Shown: positions 8,775-18,168, counted from the first letter of the stretch. The stretch is 41,376 nt of DNA from an uncultured Granulosicoccaceae bacterium (GCA_938045275.1 CALIMV010000061.1:1-41376), one strand, 5' to 3'. The notes: generated from the sequence alone by a model not told the origin. A program made the numbers and translations.

Positions 8775-10340
8775 ATGAAAATGCGTTATTTAGTAACGGC
8801 AATGCTCGCAACTAGCGCCCTATCTGCAGGGGCGTTAGCGGAAGAGGATTACAAAATTGTCGATGAGCCTCTGGAACTGAGTATCCAGATGAACCATAAA
8901 CGTTATCCTGTGTACAAGGAAGACTGGCCAGTTGAAATAGAAGCAAGAAAGCTCACCAATATCCATCTTAAAGATGTGACTGTCGGTGCTAACTTGCGTA
9001 CTGACAGTGAAAATACCGGTAAAACAGAAGCCCTGAACCTGATGCTTGCATCTGGCAAAATACCCGATATTGTCGGCTCCAGTCGCATCAAAGATTTTGT
9101 TAACCAATTTGGCCCGGAAGGTGCGTTTCTGCCATTGAACGACCTCATTGACGAGCATGCGCCTAACCTGAAAAAATTCTTTGAAGAAAAGCCGGAGGTA
9201 GCATCAGCGCTCAAAGCTGCCGATGGCAACATGTATTACATACCTTATCTTCCCGACGGGAAATACGGCCGCGCATACTGGATTCGCACTGACTGGTTAG
9301 AAAAGTTAGAGCTTGATATGCCTGAAACGGTGGATGAGTATGAAGCCGTGTTACGGGCATTCAAAACGCAAGATCCAAACGGCAACGGCGAAGCCGATGA
9401 AGTACCTTTTTTCGCTCGTCAATGGCCGGAAATGCTACGACTTGTCACTTTGTGGGACGGTCGTTCGTCAGGCTCAGACACTTATCATGATTTCTATGTT
9501 GATAACGGTGAGATCCAACACCCCTACGCTGGCGAAGGCTACCGCGAAGGTATCAAAAATATAGCTCGCTGGTATGCGGATGGCCTAATCGATGCAGAAA
9601 TATTCACACGTGGTAGTTCATCAAGAGAATTTCTGTTATCCGAAAACCTTGGCGGTTCAACCCACGACTGGTTCGCATCCACCTCTGGTTACAATCGATT
9701 ATCAGAAGACATCGATGGGTTTGAGTTCAAGGCATTCGCACCGCCTGCATCTATTTCAGGTAAACGAATTGAAGAACACCGACGAATTCCAATCAAGCCA
9801 GATGGTTGGGCAATTGGCGGCACAAACAAGCACCCAGTTGAAACAATCAAATACTTCGACTTCTGGTTTACCGAAAAAGGTCGACGTATGGCCAACTTCG
9901 GCGCCGAAGGTGTGCAATACGATATGGTTGATGGCAAAGCCATCTTCAAAGACTCCGTACTCAACAGTGACGAGCCAGTGAATAACCAGCTTTATCAGGT
10001 AGGCGCTCAGCTTCAAGGACGTGGTTACTTCCAGGACTATAACTACGAAATCCAATGGTCAAACGAGTTTGCGTTGGAAGGTATAGCACTGTATGACGAA
10101 GGCGATTACCTGATTGATCAATTTCTGGGTGTGGCATTTACCGCAGACGAGCAAAAAGTCTACGATAAATATTGGGGGTCTATTCGTGACTACATGCTCG
10201 AACGTCAACAGACTTGGATATTGGGTACAGGCGATGTCGAAGCAGAATGGGACGACTACCTGGCTCAGTTAGACCAGAAAGGTCTGAGCGAAGTACTTGA
10301 AGTAATGAACTCAGCCTATAAGCGCCAATACGGCGGATAA
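8775..10340 (+). CDS. Periplasmic oligosaccharide-binding protein (AlgQ/LplA-like)
   Basis: 521 aa with a clear Sec signal peptide (cleavage probably after ALA, residue 22) and no lipobox cysteine, so a soluble periplasmic protein. A strong ribosome site TAGGAG precedes the ATG. Seen: DPNGNGEADE at residues 200-208, which resembles the calcium-binding loop I recall in AlgQ1/AlgQ2 of Sphingomonas sp. A1. The length also fits these large binding proteins. Function: captures alginate oligosaccharides and delivers them to the two permeases; the substrate is inferred from the loop and from the adjacent alginate lyase. A hairpin follows the gene, which may protect its message and raise its level over downstream genes. 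Confidence 0.9.
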   Translation: MKMRYLVTAMLATSALSAGALAEEDYKIVDEPLELSIQMNHKRYPVYKEDWPVEIEARKLTNIHLKDVTVGANLRTDSENTGKTEALNLMLASGKIPDIVGSSRIKDFVNQFGPEGAFLPLNDLIDEHAPNLKKFFEEKPEVASALKAADGNMYYIPYLPDGKYGRAYWIRTDWLEKLELDMPETVDEYEAVLRAFKTQDPNGNGEADEVPFFARQWPEMLRLVTLWDGRSSGSDTYHDFYVDNGEIQHPYAGEGYREGIKNIARWYADGLIDAEIFTRGSSSREFLLSENLGGSTHDWFASTSGYNRLSEDIDGFEFKAFAPPASISGKRIEEHRRIPIKPDGWAIGGTNKHPVETIKYFDFWFTEKGRRMANFGAEGVQYDMVDGKAIFKDSVLNSDEPVNNQLYQVGAQLQGRGYFQDYNYEIQWSNEFALEGIALYDEGDYLIDQFLGVAFTADEQKVYDKYWGSIRDYMLERQQTWILGTGDVEAEWDDYLAQLDQKGLSEVLEVMNSAYKRQYGG

Positions 10341-10357
10341 ATCGTTAGACAGTACCA

Positions 10358-10391
10358 TTCATGTGGGTGGCACCTACTGCGCCCACGTGAA
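10358..10391 (+). repeat. Intercistronic hairpin after the binding-protein gene
   Basis: TTCATGTGGG (10358-10367) pairs with CCCACGTGAA (10382-10391): ten base pairs, one of them G-U, with a 14-base loop. No T-tract follows, so it is more likely an mRNA-stabilising or attenuating element than a full terminator. Confidence 0.6.
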
Positions 10392-10497
10392 ATACGAATT
10401 GCGATGAACGTTTGTGACGAGTGCATCAATGTCCCACGTCACCTGTCTGGCTTAATAAAAAGATAGCAATTTATCATCTACTACGGATGCTTTTAAA

Positions 10498-12849
10498 GTG
10501 ATGTCCAGTTCTGAATTATCCAATACAAGTCTGCCTTTGCTTGATGAACCCTCACCTGGACGTTTGACCATCCAGTACTCGCCGACTGAACATACTGAGA
10601 TCACAGAAAATCCGCCACGCTTTACATGGTTACCAACGATTGAAGATGGTGCAAACTATGTTGTTCGCATTTCAAACAACACCCAATACAATAAAGCAGA
10701 CACCAAACTGTTTACTGGCATCAAATTAAATTTTTTTACGCCAGATTTCGCGTTCGACGCCGGCGAATATGTCTGGTCATATGCTGTTTGGTCGCCTGAA
10801 GATAAAGCGCGAGTGAGTAGCTGGAGTTCTGATCGCCACTTCACACTTGAACCGGATTTACCGACTACACCATTGCCTAATAGGAACGAGCGGTTTGCGA
10901 ACACAAACAGCACGCACCCACGACTGTGGATGAACAAAGATCAAATTTCATCGTTTAAAGACAATCTAGTTAAAGACCCAACCCATTGCACCTGGGATAA
11001 TTTTTACAGCAAGTCTTCTCTGCCCTGGATGGATAGGGAGATCATGAAGGAGCCTGCCGGTTATCCAGATCACAAACGTGTAGCGTCTGTATGGCGACAA
11101 ACCTATATTGATTGCCAGGAACTAATCTATGCCATACGACACCTGGCTGTAGGTGGAACTATAACCGACGATGCGCAAATGCTGTTACGCGCTAAAGAGT
11201 GGTTGCTCGAGGCCGCATCGTGGAATCCTTCAGGTACGACTTCGCGCGCCTATACCGATGAGTGGGCATTTCGCGTTAATGGTGCGTTGGCATGGGGATA
11301 CGACTGGCTGTACGAAGAATTATCAGTCGATGAACGTGATCGCGTGCGCACAGCGCTACTGATCCGCACACGTGAAACAGCAGACCATATTATCAAGAAC
11401 GCTAATATTCAGCTTTTTCCATTTGATAGTCATGCGGTTAGAGCCGTGTCAGCGGTATTGATTCCAGCAGCCATTGCTCTACTGAACGATGAGGAAGAAG
11501 CTGAGGACTGGTTACACTACGCCATTGAATTTCTGGCTACCGTGTATTCACCTTGGGGCGATGCGCAAGGTGGTTGGGCGGAAGGTCCGCATTACTGGAT
11601 GACAGGCATGGCTTATTTGATTGATGCGCTGAACCTTTTAAAAGGCTTCACAGGTATCGACCTGTATCAAAGGCCCTTTTTTCAACACACCGGAGATTTC
11701 CCGCTCTTTACCAAAGCGCCAGACACTCGACGTGCCACTTTTGGCGACGACAGTACCATGGGTGATTTGCCATCGTTGAAGATTGGATATAACTTACGTC
11801 AGTTTGCTGGTGTTACCGGCAACGGTGCTTATCAGTGGTATTACGATGAAATCAAACGCAATGATTCCGGTACTGAAATGGCGTTTTACAATTACGGTTG
11901 GTGGGACCTTAACTTCGACGAGCTGGCTTACCGGACCGATTTTCCAATTGTTGATGCAAAACCACCGGAACAGCATGACTCAATGCGTTGGTTTAAGGGT
12001 ATCGGTTGGGTCGCTATACAAACGAATATGACAATGCCTGATGAACACATCCAGTTCGTCATGAAATCATCAAGATTCGGGTCGGTCAGTCACAGTCACG
12101 GTGATCAGAATGCATTTTGTCTTGCCGGTTTTGGTGAAGACCTGGCGATTCAGTCAGGGCACTATGTTGCGTTTAACAGCACAATGCATCAGAACTGGCG
12201 ACGCCAGACTCGCTCAAAAAACGCCATACTTATTGATGGCAAAGGTCAGTATGCGGCTAAAGACAAGTCGCTTGCGATGCGTTCATCCGGGCAAATAGTT
12301 ACTGCCGAACAGCGTGAAGATCATATTTATGTGCAAGGTGATGCTACCGCGGCTTATCAATCTCTCACTCCAGAAGTAACCCAGGTGCTTCGCGATGTGT
12401 ATTTCGTGAACAACACCTATTTCGTTATTGTCGATGCGATTGATGCAAAAGAGCCTGTTTCAATTGATTGGCTACTGCACACCAACGAACCGATGACGCT
12501 AGGTGACACTACTTTTCGATACACCGGGCAAAAAGCCGGCTTTTATGGACAAATACTGTGGTCTGAGGCGGGTGCCGCAGAATTGTCTCAATTGACAGAT
12601 TTCCCGGATGTTGACCCGATCGATTATGAAGGCTTGCCGGTCAGCACCTATTTGACTGCGCGTTTTCCAAAAGCAGTACGTCATCGCATTGCAACACTAA
12701 TTGTACCCTATTCGCTTAAAGCACCTCGTAGGATATTCAGCTTTCTCGATGACCAGGGATATGATTGTGATCTTTATTTCTCCGATGCCGATGATCGAAG
12801 TTTCAAAGTAGTAGTGCCAAAAACGTTCGATGTTGGCGCTAGTCTATAA
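10498..12849 (+). CDS. Exolytic alginate lyase, PL15 family (Atu3025-like, heparinase II fold)
   Basis: 783 aa, close to the length of Agrobacterium Atu3025. An N-terminal beta domain (about 1-120; ENPPRFTWLP) is followed by an alpha/alpha barrel (about 130-480) and a C-terminal beta-sandwich. Residues R200 (VWRQTY), H312 (FDSHAVRA), Y366 (AEGPHYWMTG) and the VSHSHGDQN motif (H533/H535) fall within one or two positions of the catalytic and binding residues I recall for Atu3025 (Arg199, His311, Tyr365, His531). Reaction: beta-elimination releasing unsaturated monouronate from alginate ends. No signal peptide is present, so it acts in the cytoplasm on imported oligosaccharides. The stretch 10341-10497 before the gene holds a hairpin, and the start (here 10498 rather than ATG 10501) is uncertain by a codon. 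Confidence 0.9.
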   Translation: MMSSSELSNTSLPLLDEPSPGRLTIQYSPTEHTEITENPPRFTWLPTIEDGANYVVRISNNTQYNKADTKLFTGIKLNFFTPDFAFDAGEYVWSYAVWSPEDKARVSSWSSDRHFTLEPDLPTTPLPNRNERFANTNSTHPRLWMNKDQISSFKDNLVKDPTHCTWDNFYSKSSLPWMDREIMKEPAGYPDHKRVASVWRQTYIDCQELIYAIRHLAVGGTITDDAQMLLRAKEWLLEAASWNPSGTTSRAYTDEWAFRVNGALAWGYDWLYEELSVDERDRVRTALLIRTRETADHIIKNANIQLFPFDSHAVRAVSAVLIPAAIALLNDEEEAEDWLHYAIEFLATVYSPWGDAQGGWAEGPHYWMTGMAYLIDALNLLKGFTGIDLYQRPFFQHTGDFPLFTKAPDTRRATFGDDSTMGDLPSLKIGYNLRQFAGVTGNGAYQWYYDEIKRNDSGTEMAFYNYGWWDLNFDELAYRTDFPIVDAKPPEQHDSMRWFKGIGWVAIQTNMTMPDEHIQFVMKSSRFGSVSHSHGDQNAFCLAGFGEDLAIQSGHYVAFNSTMHQNWRRQTRSKNAILIDGKGQYAAKDKSLAMRSSGQIVTAEQREDHIYVQGDATAAYQSLTPEVTQVLRDVYFVNNTYFVIVDAIDAKEPVSIDWLLHTNEPMTLGDTTFRYTGQKAGFYGQILWSEAGAAELSQLTDFPDVDPIDYEGLPVSTYLTARFPKAVRHRIATLIVPYSLKAPRRIFSFLDDQGYDCDLYFSDADDRSFKVVVPKTFDVGASL

Positions 12850-12888
12850 AAATCTTTTTTACTCTTTTTTATACTAAGGAAAAATGTT

Positions 12889-13632
12889 ATGAGTTTGAAT
12901 GGTATGACCGCAATTGTTACGGGTGCAGGTCGAGATATCGGTCGTGCCTGTGCACTACGGCTGGCTGCTGAAGGAGCAAAAGTTGCGCTTAGCTATCACG
13001 CAAGTAGTGATGGTGCAACAAGCGCAGTTAATGAAATCACTAAAAATGGTGGGCATGCAATCGCTGTAAAAGCGGACCTTAACAAACCTGAAGATGTCGA
13101 GTCACTTGTTTCAAAAACGGTTGAAACATTCGGTGGAGTCGACATTCTTGTTAATAATACTGGTGGGTTAATTGCTCGAAAAACCATTTCCGAGATGTCG
13201 TTGGAGCACTGGAATGAGGTTATGTCGTTGAACACAACCAGTACCTTTTTAATGATAAAAGCCTGTTTACCGCATATGAAAAAAGGCTCAATTATTAATT
13301 TGGCCTCGCAAGCTGGTCGCGATGGCGGCGGGCCAGGCTCAGTAGCCTATGCCGCTTCCAAAGGCGCAGTAATGACCATGACACGCGGATTAGCTAAGGA
13401 GCTGGGTCCCGGTATTCGCGTTAATGCTATATGCCCTGGTATGATTGATACAGATTTTCATAATGTATTTACCAAGCCTGAAGTACGAACACATGTGGCA
13501 AACGCATCGCCAATCAAACGGGAAGGCGTGCCCGAAGATATCGCCAATTTGGTCTATTTTCTCGCCAGCGCTCAGTCTGCATTTGTGACCGGTGCAAACT
13601 ATGATATTAATGGCGGAATGGTGTTTAGTTAA
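12889..13632 (+). CDS. SDR oxidoreductase, probable DEH (4-deoxy-erythro-5-hexoseulose uronate) reductase
   Basis: 247 aa, classical short-chain dehydrogenase. Seen: TGAGRDIG cofactor motif, NNTG, catalytic Ser in INLASQAGR, and YAASK. The end of the second strand reads ALSYHASSD, without the acidic residue of NAD-preferring enzymes, so NADPH use is likely. Family knowledge: alginate users reduce the lyase product DEH to 2-keto-3-deoxygluconate with such SDRs (A1-R in Sphingomonas sp. A1). The assignment rests on its position as last gene of the alginate operon, 39 bases after the lyase; sequence alone only says SDR. A 3-oxoacyl-ACP-reductase-like or sugar dehydrogenase role is the alternative. 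KDG kinase and aldolase are not in the window. Confidence 0.85.
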   Translation: MSLNGMTAIVTGAGRDIGRACALRLAAEGAKVALSYHASSDGATSAVNEITKNGGHAIAVKADLNKPEDVESLVSKTVETFGGVDILVNNTGGLIARKTISEMSLEHWNEVMSLNTTSTFLMIKACLPHMKKGSIINLASQAGRDGGGPGSVAYAASKGAVMTMTRGLAKELGPGIRVNAICPGMIDTDFHNVFTKPEVRTHVANASPIKREGVPEDIANLVYFLASAQSAFVTGANYDINGGMVFS

Positions 13633-13644
13633 TTACTCAAATGA

Positions 13645-13679
13645 AGACAGTCTGGCTTGAATATTTGGCCAGACTGTTT
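13645..13679 (+). terminator. Rho-independent terminator of the alginate operon
   Basis: ACAGTCTGGC (13647-13656) and GCCAGACTGT (13668-13677) form a perfect 10-bp stem with an 11-base loop, 14 bases after the SDR stop. It is followed by TTATTAG, a weak T-tract. Confidence 0.75.
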
Positions 13680-13860
13680 ATTAGTACATATCAATATGAA
13701 TGTTAGCCAAGCACACTATTCTAGTGATTTTTATTGAGCCGTACTTTTTGGTATCGCTCTCCATACAAGTAGATATTTGATTTAAGCATGTTGGTGCCGT
13801 TTGCAATATAGATTGAAGAAGTGGTACCGACTCAAATCTATGTTGGCCTTCTGAACGCAT

Positions 13861-14697
13861 TCACTTTAACGACTCTGCACTCACACCGTTTTCCTTGAGA
13901 AGGATACTCACCGCGTCTGCAAAGGCTGGTACCTCCTTGTAAGCACTTGTCCCGGTATCTAACTTCGGCAAACTTATATTTTTACGTTTTGCAGATTCTA
14001 ATTCCGCATCCCAACGACCGTTTTTATCGGTAACTGCAAAAAACCTAAGGCCAGCGGCTTGACCAGCAGCACCGTCTGTGCGCTGATCCCCTACCATTGC
14101 CAAAACTGGAACCTCATGTGCCGCAGCCAATTGTTTGGCAAATAACGGCATACCGCCAGCTGGTTTGCGAGCATCATAACTATCGGGTGCCTTACATTCC
14201 AGACTCTCTGAGAATGGACAAATAAAAATCGCATCTAGATGGCCTCCAGCATTTGATATTTGTTGCGCGACCCTGACATTGGTGGCGATTGTGACGTCGA
14301 ATGTCATCATCCCACTTTGAAAACCGCCCTGATTTGTCGCAATAGCCAAACCTATGCCAGCTTTGTTCAGTTTTTCACATGCATCTAGAGCTGAGGGAAT
14401 CATTACATCAGCTGCGCTTTGTGCATCGGTTTCGTTCAGGAAAGTGGAATTCTTAACCACACCATCGCGATCTGACAATAAAAGTGCGCATCGATTGTCA
14501 AGAAAATCAGTTAGCCTTAAAGCCGTATCAGGAATGAACTGCGCCATCAAAATAGTGAAAACTGGTTTGTGGTTTATGTAACTTACATAAAGTACCATGT
14601 CATCAGATTGACGAAGTTTTTTGATTGTTAGCTGACTATCAAATTCGATTTGCTCCGGAGCTGGGCTCGGAAGCTGACGGGAGTTCAATGGCTTCAT
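13861..14697 (-). CDS. HAD-IIIA family phosphatase (GmhB/HisB-N-like) with N-terminal extension
   Basis: 278 aa. The phosphatase core starts near residue 71: LLLSDRDGVV holds the nucleophile/acid pair D76 and D78. ATNQGG follows, then ICPFSES...DARKPAGGM, then MVGDQRTDGAAGQAAGLRFFAV. This order matches D,D-heptose-1,7-bisphosphate 7-phosphatase and histidinol-phosphatase relatives. In GmhB four residues bind zinc between CPH and CxCRKP; here CPF and DARKP show that most ligands are gone, so the zinc site is probably lost. The first ~70 residues are not part of the usual fold and have no recognised domain. Substrate unknown. Convergent with the alginate operon and divergent from the 14.9 kb operon. 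Confidence 0.8.
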   Translation of the reverse strand: MKPLNSRQLPSPAPEQIEFDSQLTIKKLRQSDDMVLYVSYINHKPVFTILMAQFIPDTALRLTDFLDNRCALLLSDRDGVVKNSTFLNETDAQSAADVMIPSALDACEKLNKAGIGLAIATNQGGFQSGMMTFDVTIATNVRVAQQISNAGGHLDAIFICPFSESLECKAPDSYDARKPAGGMPLFAKQLAAAHEVPVLAMVGDQRTDGAAGQAAGLRFFAVTDKNGRWDAELESAKRKNISLPKLDTGTSAYKEVPAFADAVSILLKENGVSAESLK

Positions 14698-14814
14698 ACG
14701 ATGACACCCACTTCATTTGCTTAAACTAATAAAATTATGCACTAAGTCAATAAACTCAGGTTGAACTGTATAGATAGCATTTTTTTGACGTTGCTTTTAT
14801 AACTGTAGTGGTAA

Positions 14815-14841
14815 TTGACAGCTTATAAATTAACCTATAAA
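14815..14841 (+). promoter_or_regulatory. Candidate sigma-70 promoter of the 14.9-19.6 kb operon
   Basis: A perfect -35 TTGACA (14815-14820) and a -10 TATAAA (14836-14841) with a slightly short 15-base spacer, about 55 bases before the first gene of the operon. Confidence 0.5.
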
Positions 14842-14896
14842 ACAGAGCCTGAAGAATGACTGGACCATAGCTTCTTCATCCAAAACCGGAGGTGTC

Positions 14897-15451
14897 GTGG
14901 TATCCCCTATCATTGGTGGTGACATTTGCAAGCAACGACTTGCGAGCCGACTTATACTCGCCGATCCACGTGAGCTCACTCATGCAGAGATAAAAGGCCT
15001 GTGGCGTATCTTCGTTGCAATAGGGTCTGTCTGGGAAAACGCAACTGATGATTCTGCTGGACTGAAAAGTTCATGGCTTGAGTTCATTAAGGAAAAAACA
15101 ATACGAAGGCCAAGTTTTATAGGCGAATACGTGAACGCACTTGAAGTAGTGGACGAGCTAGAACACATCTACGGCGATGAAGCATTTTCAAAACTATTTC
15201 TAGACAATGGTATTTCGCTTGACAAGTATGGCGCACCGGCTCAGCTCGACACCCGTCTGGCGCATGCAAAATATTTTGTTATTGATGAATTTATTCGAGT
15301 GCAAATTGTCGCGGGCGGGTTTAAGAACTTTATTTCACCAAACCGTCCTGTTATCCAGCCGCAATACGTTGTTAACTATAACGGATTCATAGCCGGGTCT
15401 CGTTATAACCGTATAAAACCGGTTCGTCCGTACAAGGAAACTGATCTGTGA
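14897..15451 (+). CDS. Unknown 184-aa protein coupled to a GMC oxidoreductase
   Basis: Starts at GTG 14897, with GGAGG four bases upstream. I do not recognise a domain with certainty. It is soluble, lacks a signal peptide, and looks mostly helical up to about residue 150, ending in a basic, tyrosine-rich tail (YNGFIAGSRYNRIKPVRPYK). Its position directly before a GMC oxidoreductase, with a GTGA stop/start overlap, is the arrangement of small partner subunits of flavoprotein dehydrogenases such as gluconate 2-dehydrogenase subunit 3. A similar partner role is a guess from context only. First gene of a six-gene plus-strand operon. Confidence 0.75.
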   Translation: MVSPIIGGDICKQRLASRLILADPRELTHAEIKGLWRIFVAIGSVWENATDDSAGLKSSWLEFIKEKTIRRPSFIGEYVNALEVVDELEHIYGDEAFSKLFLDNGISLDKYGAPAQLDTRLAHAKYFVIDEFIRVQIVAGGFKNFISPNRPVIQPQYVVNYNGFIAGSRYNRIKPVRPYKETDL

Positions 15452-17052
15452 ATGCGAGCACCAAAGAATACGCCTATATCATTATTGGCTCTGGTGTCGC
15501 CGGTTCGACAGTTGCCAGCAAATTGCTTGAAGCTGATCCACAAACCTCCATTCTGATGCTCGAAGCAGGTCCAAAAGTGGCGATGAAAGATCGACGCTAT
15601 TGGTGGGACTACGTGGTAAACCGAGCCAGCGGTTATAAACCCTATAATCATTGCGAAGATCGTGATGCAGACAACCCATCGGTTGGAAAAACTGACTGGC
15701 ACTCGAACGGTTCGCGCACCATGATGTACGGCGGATCAGCCGTTCACTGGGGTGGTTGGTGCATGCGCTTTAAACCAGAAGACTTTGAGTTAAAACACAA
15801 AACCGGGCGCGGAGGTGACTGGCCATATGGTTATGACACTTTAGAACCCTACTACTGCCGCGCCGACGAATACTTGTCTGTCTGCGGTGATGAGACCGTT
15901 CAGGGTCCGGATGGCCGATGGGCTGATGATCCATGGCGTAGTAAACCCTACCCGCTGCCGCCATACCCATGGACCGAATCCGATGGTGAAATGGTTGAGT
16001 CGTTTAAAAGACTCAGCATAAAACCCGGGCATATGCCGCTTGCACGTTATCGAAAATGCATGGCCACAGGTTCCTGTAAATATTGTCCATTCGGTGCACG
16101 CTTCTCAGGAGCACAAACCCTCGACGATTTGCTTAGCGAGCCAGCTTATATAAACCTGGAATTTATCGGAATGGCAGCAGCTACCCGACTAGTGGCCTTG
16201 TCCAAACGCAGTATCGGGGGGGTTGAATATATCGACCCTGATACCGGATCGCCAGTCGTCGCCATGGGGGATCGTGTCATCGTGTGTAGCGGGGCCTACG
16301 AAGCGCCCAAACTCTTGATGGGTTCAGTTAGCTCTCATTGGAAGCACGGGATTGGTAATGATAATGATCTGGTGGGCCGTTATGCGATATCCCATCCGTT
16401 CCTCTCAGTAACTGGAACAAAAAAAGAGAATAAAGAACGTTGGATTCAGGAATATGACTTTCCAAGTTTGATGTCACGCTCATACGACACCGAAAAGCAA
16501 CAAGCTAATGGAAAAATATTTCTAATGAAATATGCTGGATCACCGAACGTGGACATTGCAGATCAAATGATTCGTGGTAATAGTAGGCAGGCAATCGATA
16601 AGAAAATCAGTGGCTCGCGTACCATTCAACTATCAGCTTTCATGGAAGAAATGGGACAATACGAAAATCGATTCACGATTGGCGAGGGAACAAACCGTTT
16701 CGGTTTGCCCCGTACCCGAATCAACTTTAGTCACCCTGAAGATTTTAATTCCCGTGCAGGAGTTAATCTGGATTTGATGCAAGAAGTTATCAACGATATG
16801 GGATACGATGTCGACCCAATTAAGGGGCGAAAAATTGGAGATCAAGATGGACACCACACATCATCTACATGCCGAATGGGTAAAGACCCAACGGAAGGCG
16901 TGGTAGATGCAGATTTAAAAGTGTTCGGCACAGAAAACCTGTATGTGTGCTCGAACGCCGTGCATCCCACGTGTGCGGCTGTCAATCCAACACTCACACT
17001 GGTGGCCGTTTCGTTGAAATTGACCGATCACCTGCTATCGCAGCAACTGTGA
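15448..17052 (+). CDS. GMC-family FAD-dependent oxidoreductase
   Basis: 534 aa from GTG 15448, overlapping the previous stop by four bases. Seen: FAD-binding GSGVAG at residues 14-19, the acidic end of strand two (LEAGP), YGGSAVHWGGWCMR, and the C-terminal HHTSSTCRMG plus VNPTLTL. The His before CRMG and N513 fit the catalytic His/Asn pair. Family knowledge: GMC enzymes oxidise alcohols or sugars (glucose, choline, gluconate, pyranose types). The substrate cannot be told. Cysteine pairs around residues 205-220 (CMATGSCKYCPFG) are an oddity: three closely spaced Cys that could bind a metal or form disulfides; similar motifs occur in sugar-dehydrogenase GMC subunits. Translation is probably coupled on both sides (GTGA at 15448-15451 and 17049-17052). 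Confidence 0.9.
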   Translation: MNASTKEYAYIIIGSGVAGSTVASKLLEADPQTSILMLEAGPKVAMKDRRYWWDYVVNRASGYKPYNHCEDRDADNPSVGKTDWHSNGSRTMMYGGSAVHWGGWCMRFKPEDFELKHKTGRGGDWPYGYDTLEPYYCRADEYLSVCGDETVQGPDGRWADDPWRSKPYPLPPYPWTESDGEMVESFKRLSIKPGHMPLARYRKCMATGSCKYCPFGARFSGAQTLDDLLSEPAYINLEFIGMAAATRLVALSKRSIGGVEYIDPDTGSPVVAMGDRVIVCSGAYEAPKLLMGSVSSHWKHGIGNDNDLVGRYAISHPFLSVTGTKKENKERWIQEYDFPSLMSRSYDTEKQQANGKIFLMKYAGSPNVDIADQMIRGNSRQAIDKKISGSRTIQLSAFMEEMGQYENRFTIGEGTNRFGLPRTRINFSHPEDFNSRAGVNLDLMQEVINDMGYDVDPIKGRKIGDQDGHHTSSTCRMGKDPTEGVVDADLKVFGTENLYVCSNAVHPTCAAVNPTLTLVAVSLKLTDHLLSQQL

Positions 17053-18110
17053 GCGTGAATAAAAAATCACTGTTAGAACTAGTCGCTGGAAAGCATCATA
17101 TTGAGCGTATTGATAGTTTAGTCAGCCAGCCCCAAGAGTATCGCGATATTGAGTGGCTAGAGCTGGCGTTGCAATCCGCAGTATCAGTAGAGTTTTCAAC
17201 CATACCGCCCTATTTATTCGCGCTTTGGTCAATCAAAGACGAAACAGACGAAGTGGCAGAATCCATACGTAATGTTGTCCACGAAGAAATGTTGCATATG
17301 TCGCTTGCCTGTAACATGCTCACGGCCCTGGGTTGCATTCCGCAGATTAGCAACCCCAACATGGTGCCACGCTACCCAGGCCCTATTCCGGGTCATGTTC
17401 ATCCAGAACTAACGGTTGTGCTTTCGGGTTTATCCAACAAAGCCCTTGATCTCTTCATTGCAATTGAGGCCCCTTCAGATGAGGAGCCTGCGCTGTGCTC
17501 AGAATCACAGCGCGGATTTAAAAGTATAGGAGAATTTTACGACGCAATCCTTGACACATTTAAAAAACTCAATCCTAAACTTGCTACAGATAGACAAATC
17601 ACTGGACCACTGGCCTGCATGGTAATGGAAGATCTTAACTCAGTCGAATCTGCAATTAATATTATAAAAGATCAAGGAGAAGGCTCCGAGGTCTCTCCAA
17701 TCGTTGAACACACCCACGAACTTGCACATTACTATCGTTTTCTCGAAGTCCGAAAAGGTAGAAGGTTCAGCGGCGTTGACGAGAATAATCAAGCCATGTT
17801 TGATGGGCCTATATTGGCACGACCAGATTCTTGGCCTGCGGTTGTCGTACCATCAGGGGGATACCAGCAGCAAGATGTTCCAGCCGATGTATGGCAGCTA
17901 ATAAACAGTGCAGACCAGCTATTTACACAAATGCTGGACCGCCTTCAGGTCGTCTGGGAAAACGGTGATCAAGGCGCTCTAGTTCACGCCATAGACACCA
18001 TGTTTGAATTGTCCACTTGTGCACGCTCCTTGATGAGCATGGAGATTATTGGCGAACAAGGTAACTATGGCCCGTGCTTTCGCTACCTAGGGGAATCGCG
18101 AAACTTTTAA
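17049..18110 (+). CDS. VioB-type ferritin-like (diiron) protein
   Basis: 353 aa. GTG 17049 is chosen because it overlaps the GMC stop as GTGA; an open frame extends further upstream into the GMC gene, but that part has no domain. The fold resembles the ferritin-like domain found in VioB, iminophenyl-pyruvate dimer synthase of violacein synthesis: WLELALQSAVSVEFSTIPPYLFALWS, then HEEMLHMSLACNMLTALG. Potential diiron ligands follow the ferritin pattern E48, E80-x2-H83, E162, E224-x2-H227. VioB itself is about three times longer, so this is a stand-alone version. In the known case the enzyme couples two imine intermediates oxidatively; whether this one does so is unknown. Neighbours are oxidases and an SRPBCC protein. 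Confidence 0.85.
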   Translation: MSVNKKSLLELVAGKHHIERIDSLVSQPQEYRDIEWLELALQSAVSVEFSTIPPYLFALWSIKDETDEVAESIRNVVHEEMLHMSLACNMLTALGCIPQISNPNMVPRYPGPIPGHVHPELTVVLSGLSNKALDLFIAIEAPSDEEPALCSESQRGFKSIGEFYDAILDTFKKLNPKLATDRQITGPLACMVMEDLNSVESAINIIKDQGEGSEVSPIVEHTHELAHYYRFLEVRKGRRFSGVDENNQAMFDGPILARPDSWPAVVVPSGGYQQQDVPADVWQLINSADQLFTQMLDRLQVVWENGDQGALVHAIDTMFELSTCARSLMSMEIIGEQGNYGPCFRYLGESRNF

Positions 18111-18168
18111 TTCGCTGCTTTGCCAAAGAGTCATTTTTACGAATCGAAAACACAATTGGGAAATTGAT

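Noticed and set aside
16947-17048. Upstream extension of the VioB-like reading frame
   Set aside because: It overlaps the conserved C-terminus of the GMC gene; GTG 17049 in the GTGA overlap is a better start.
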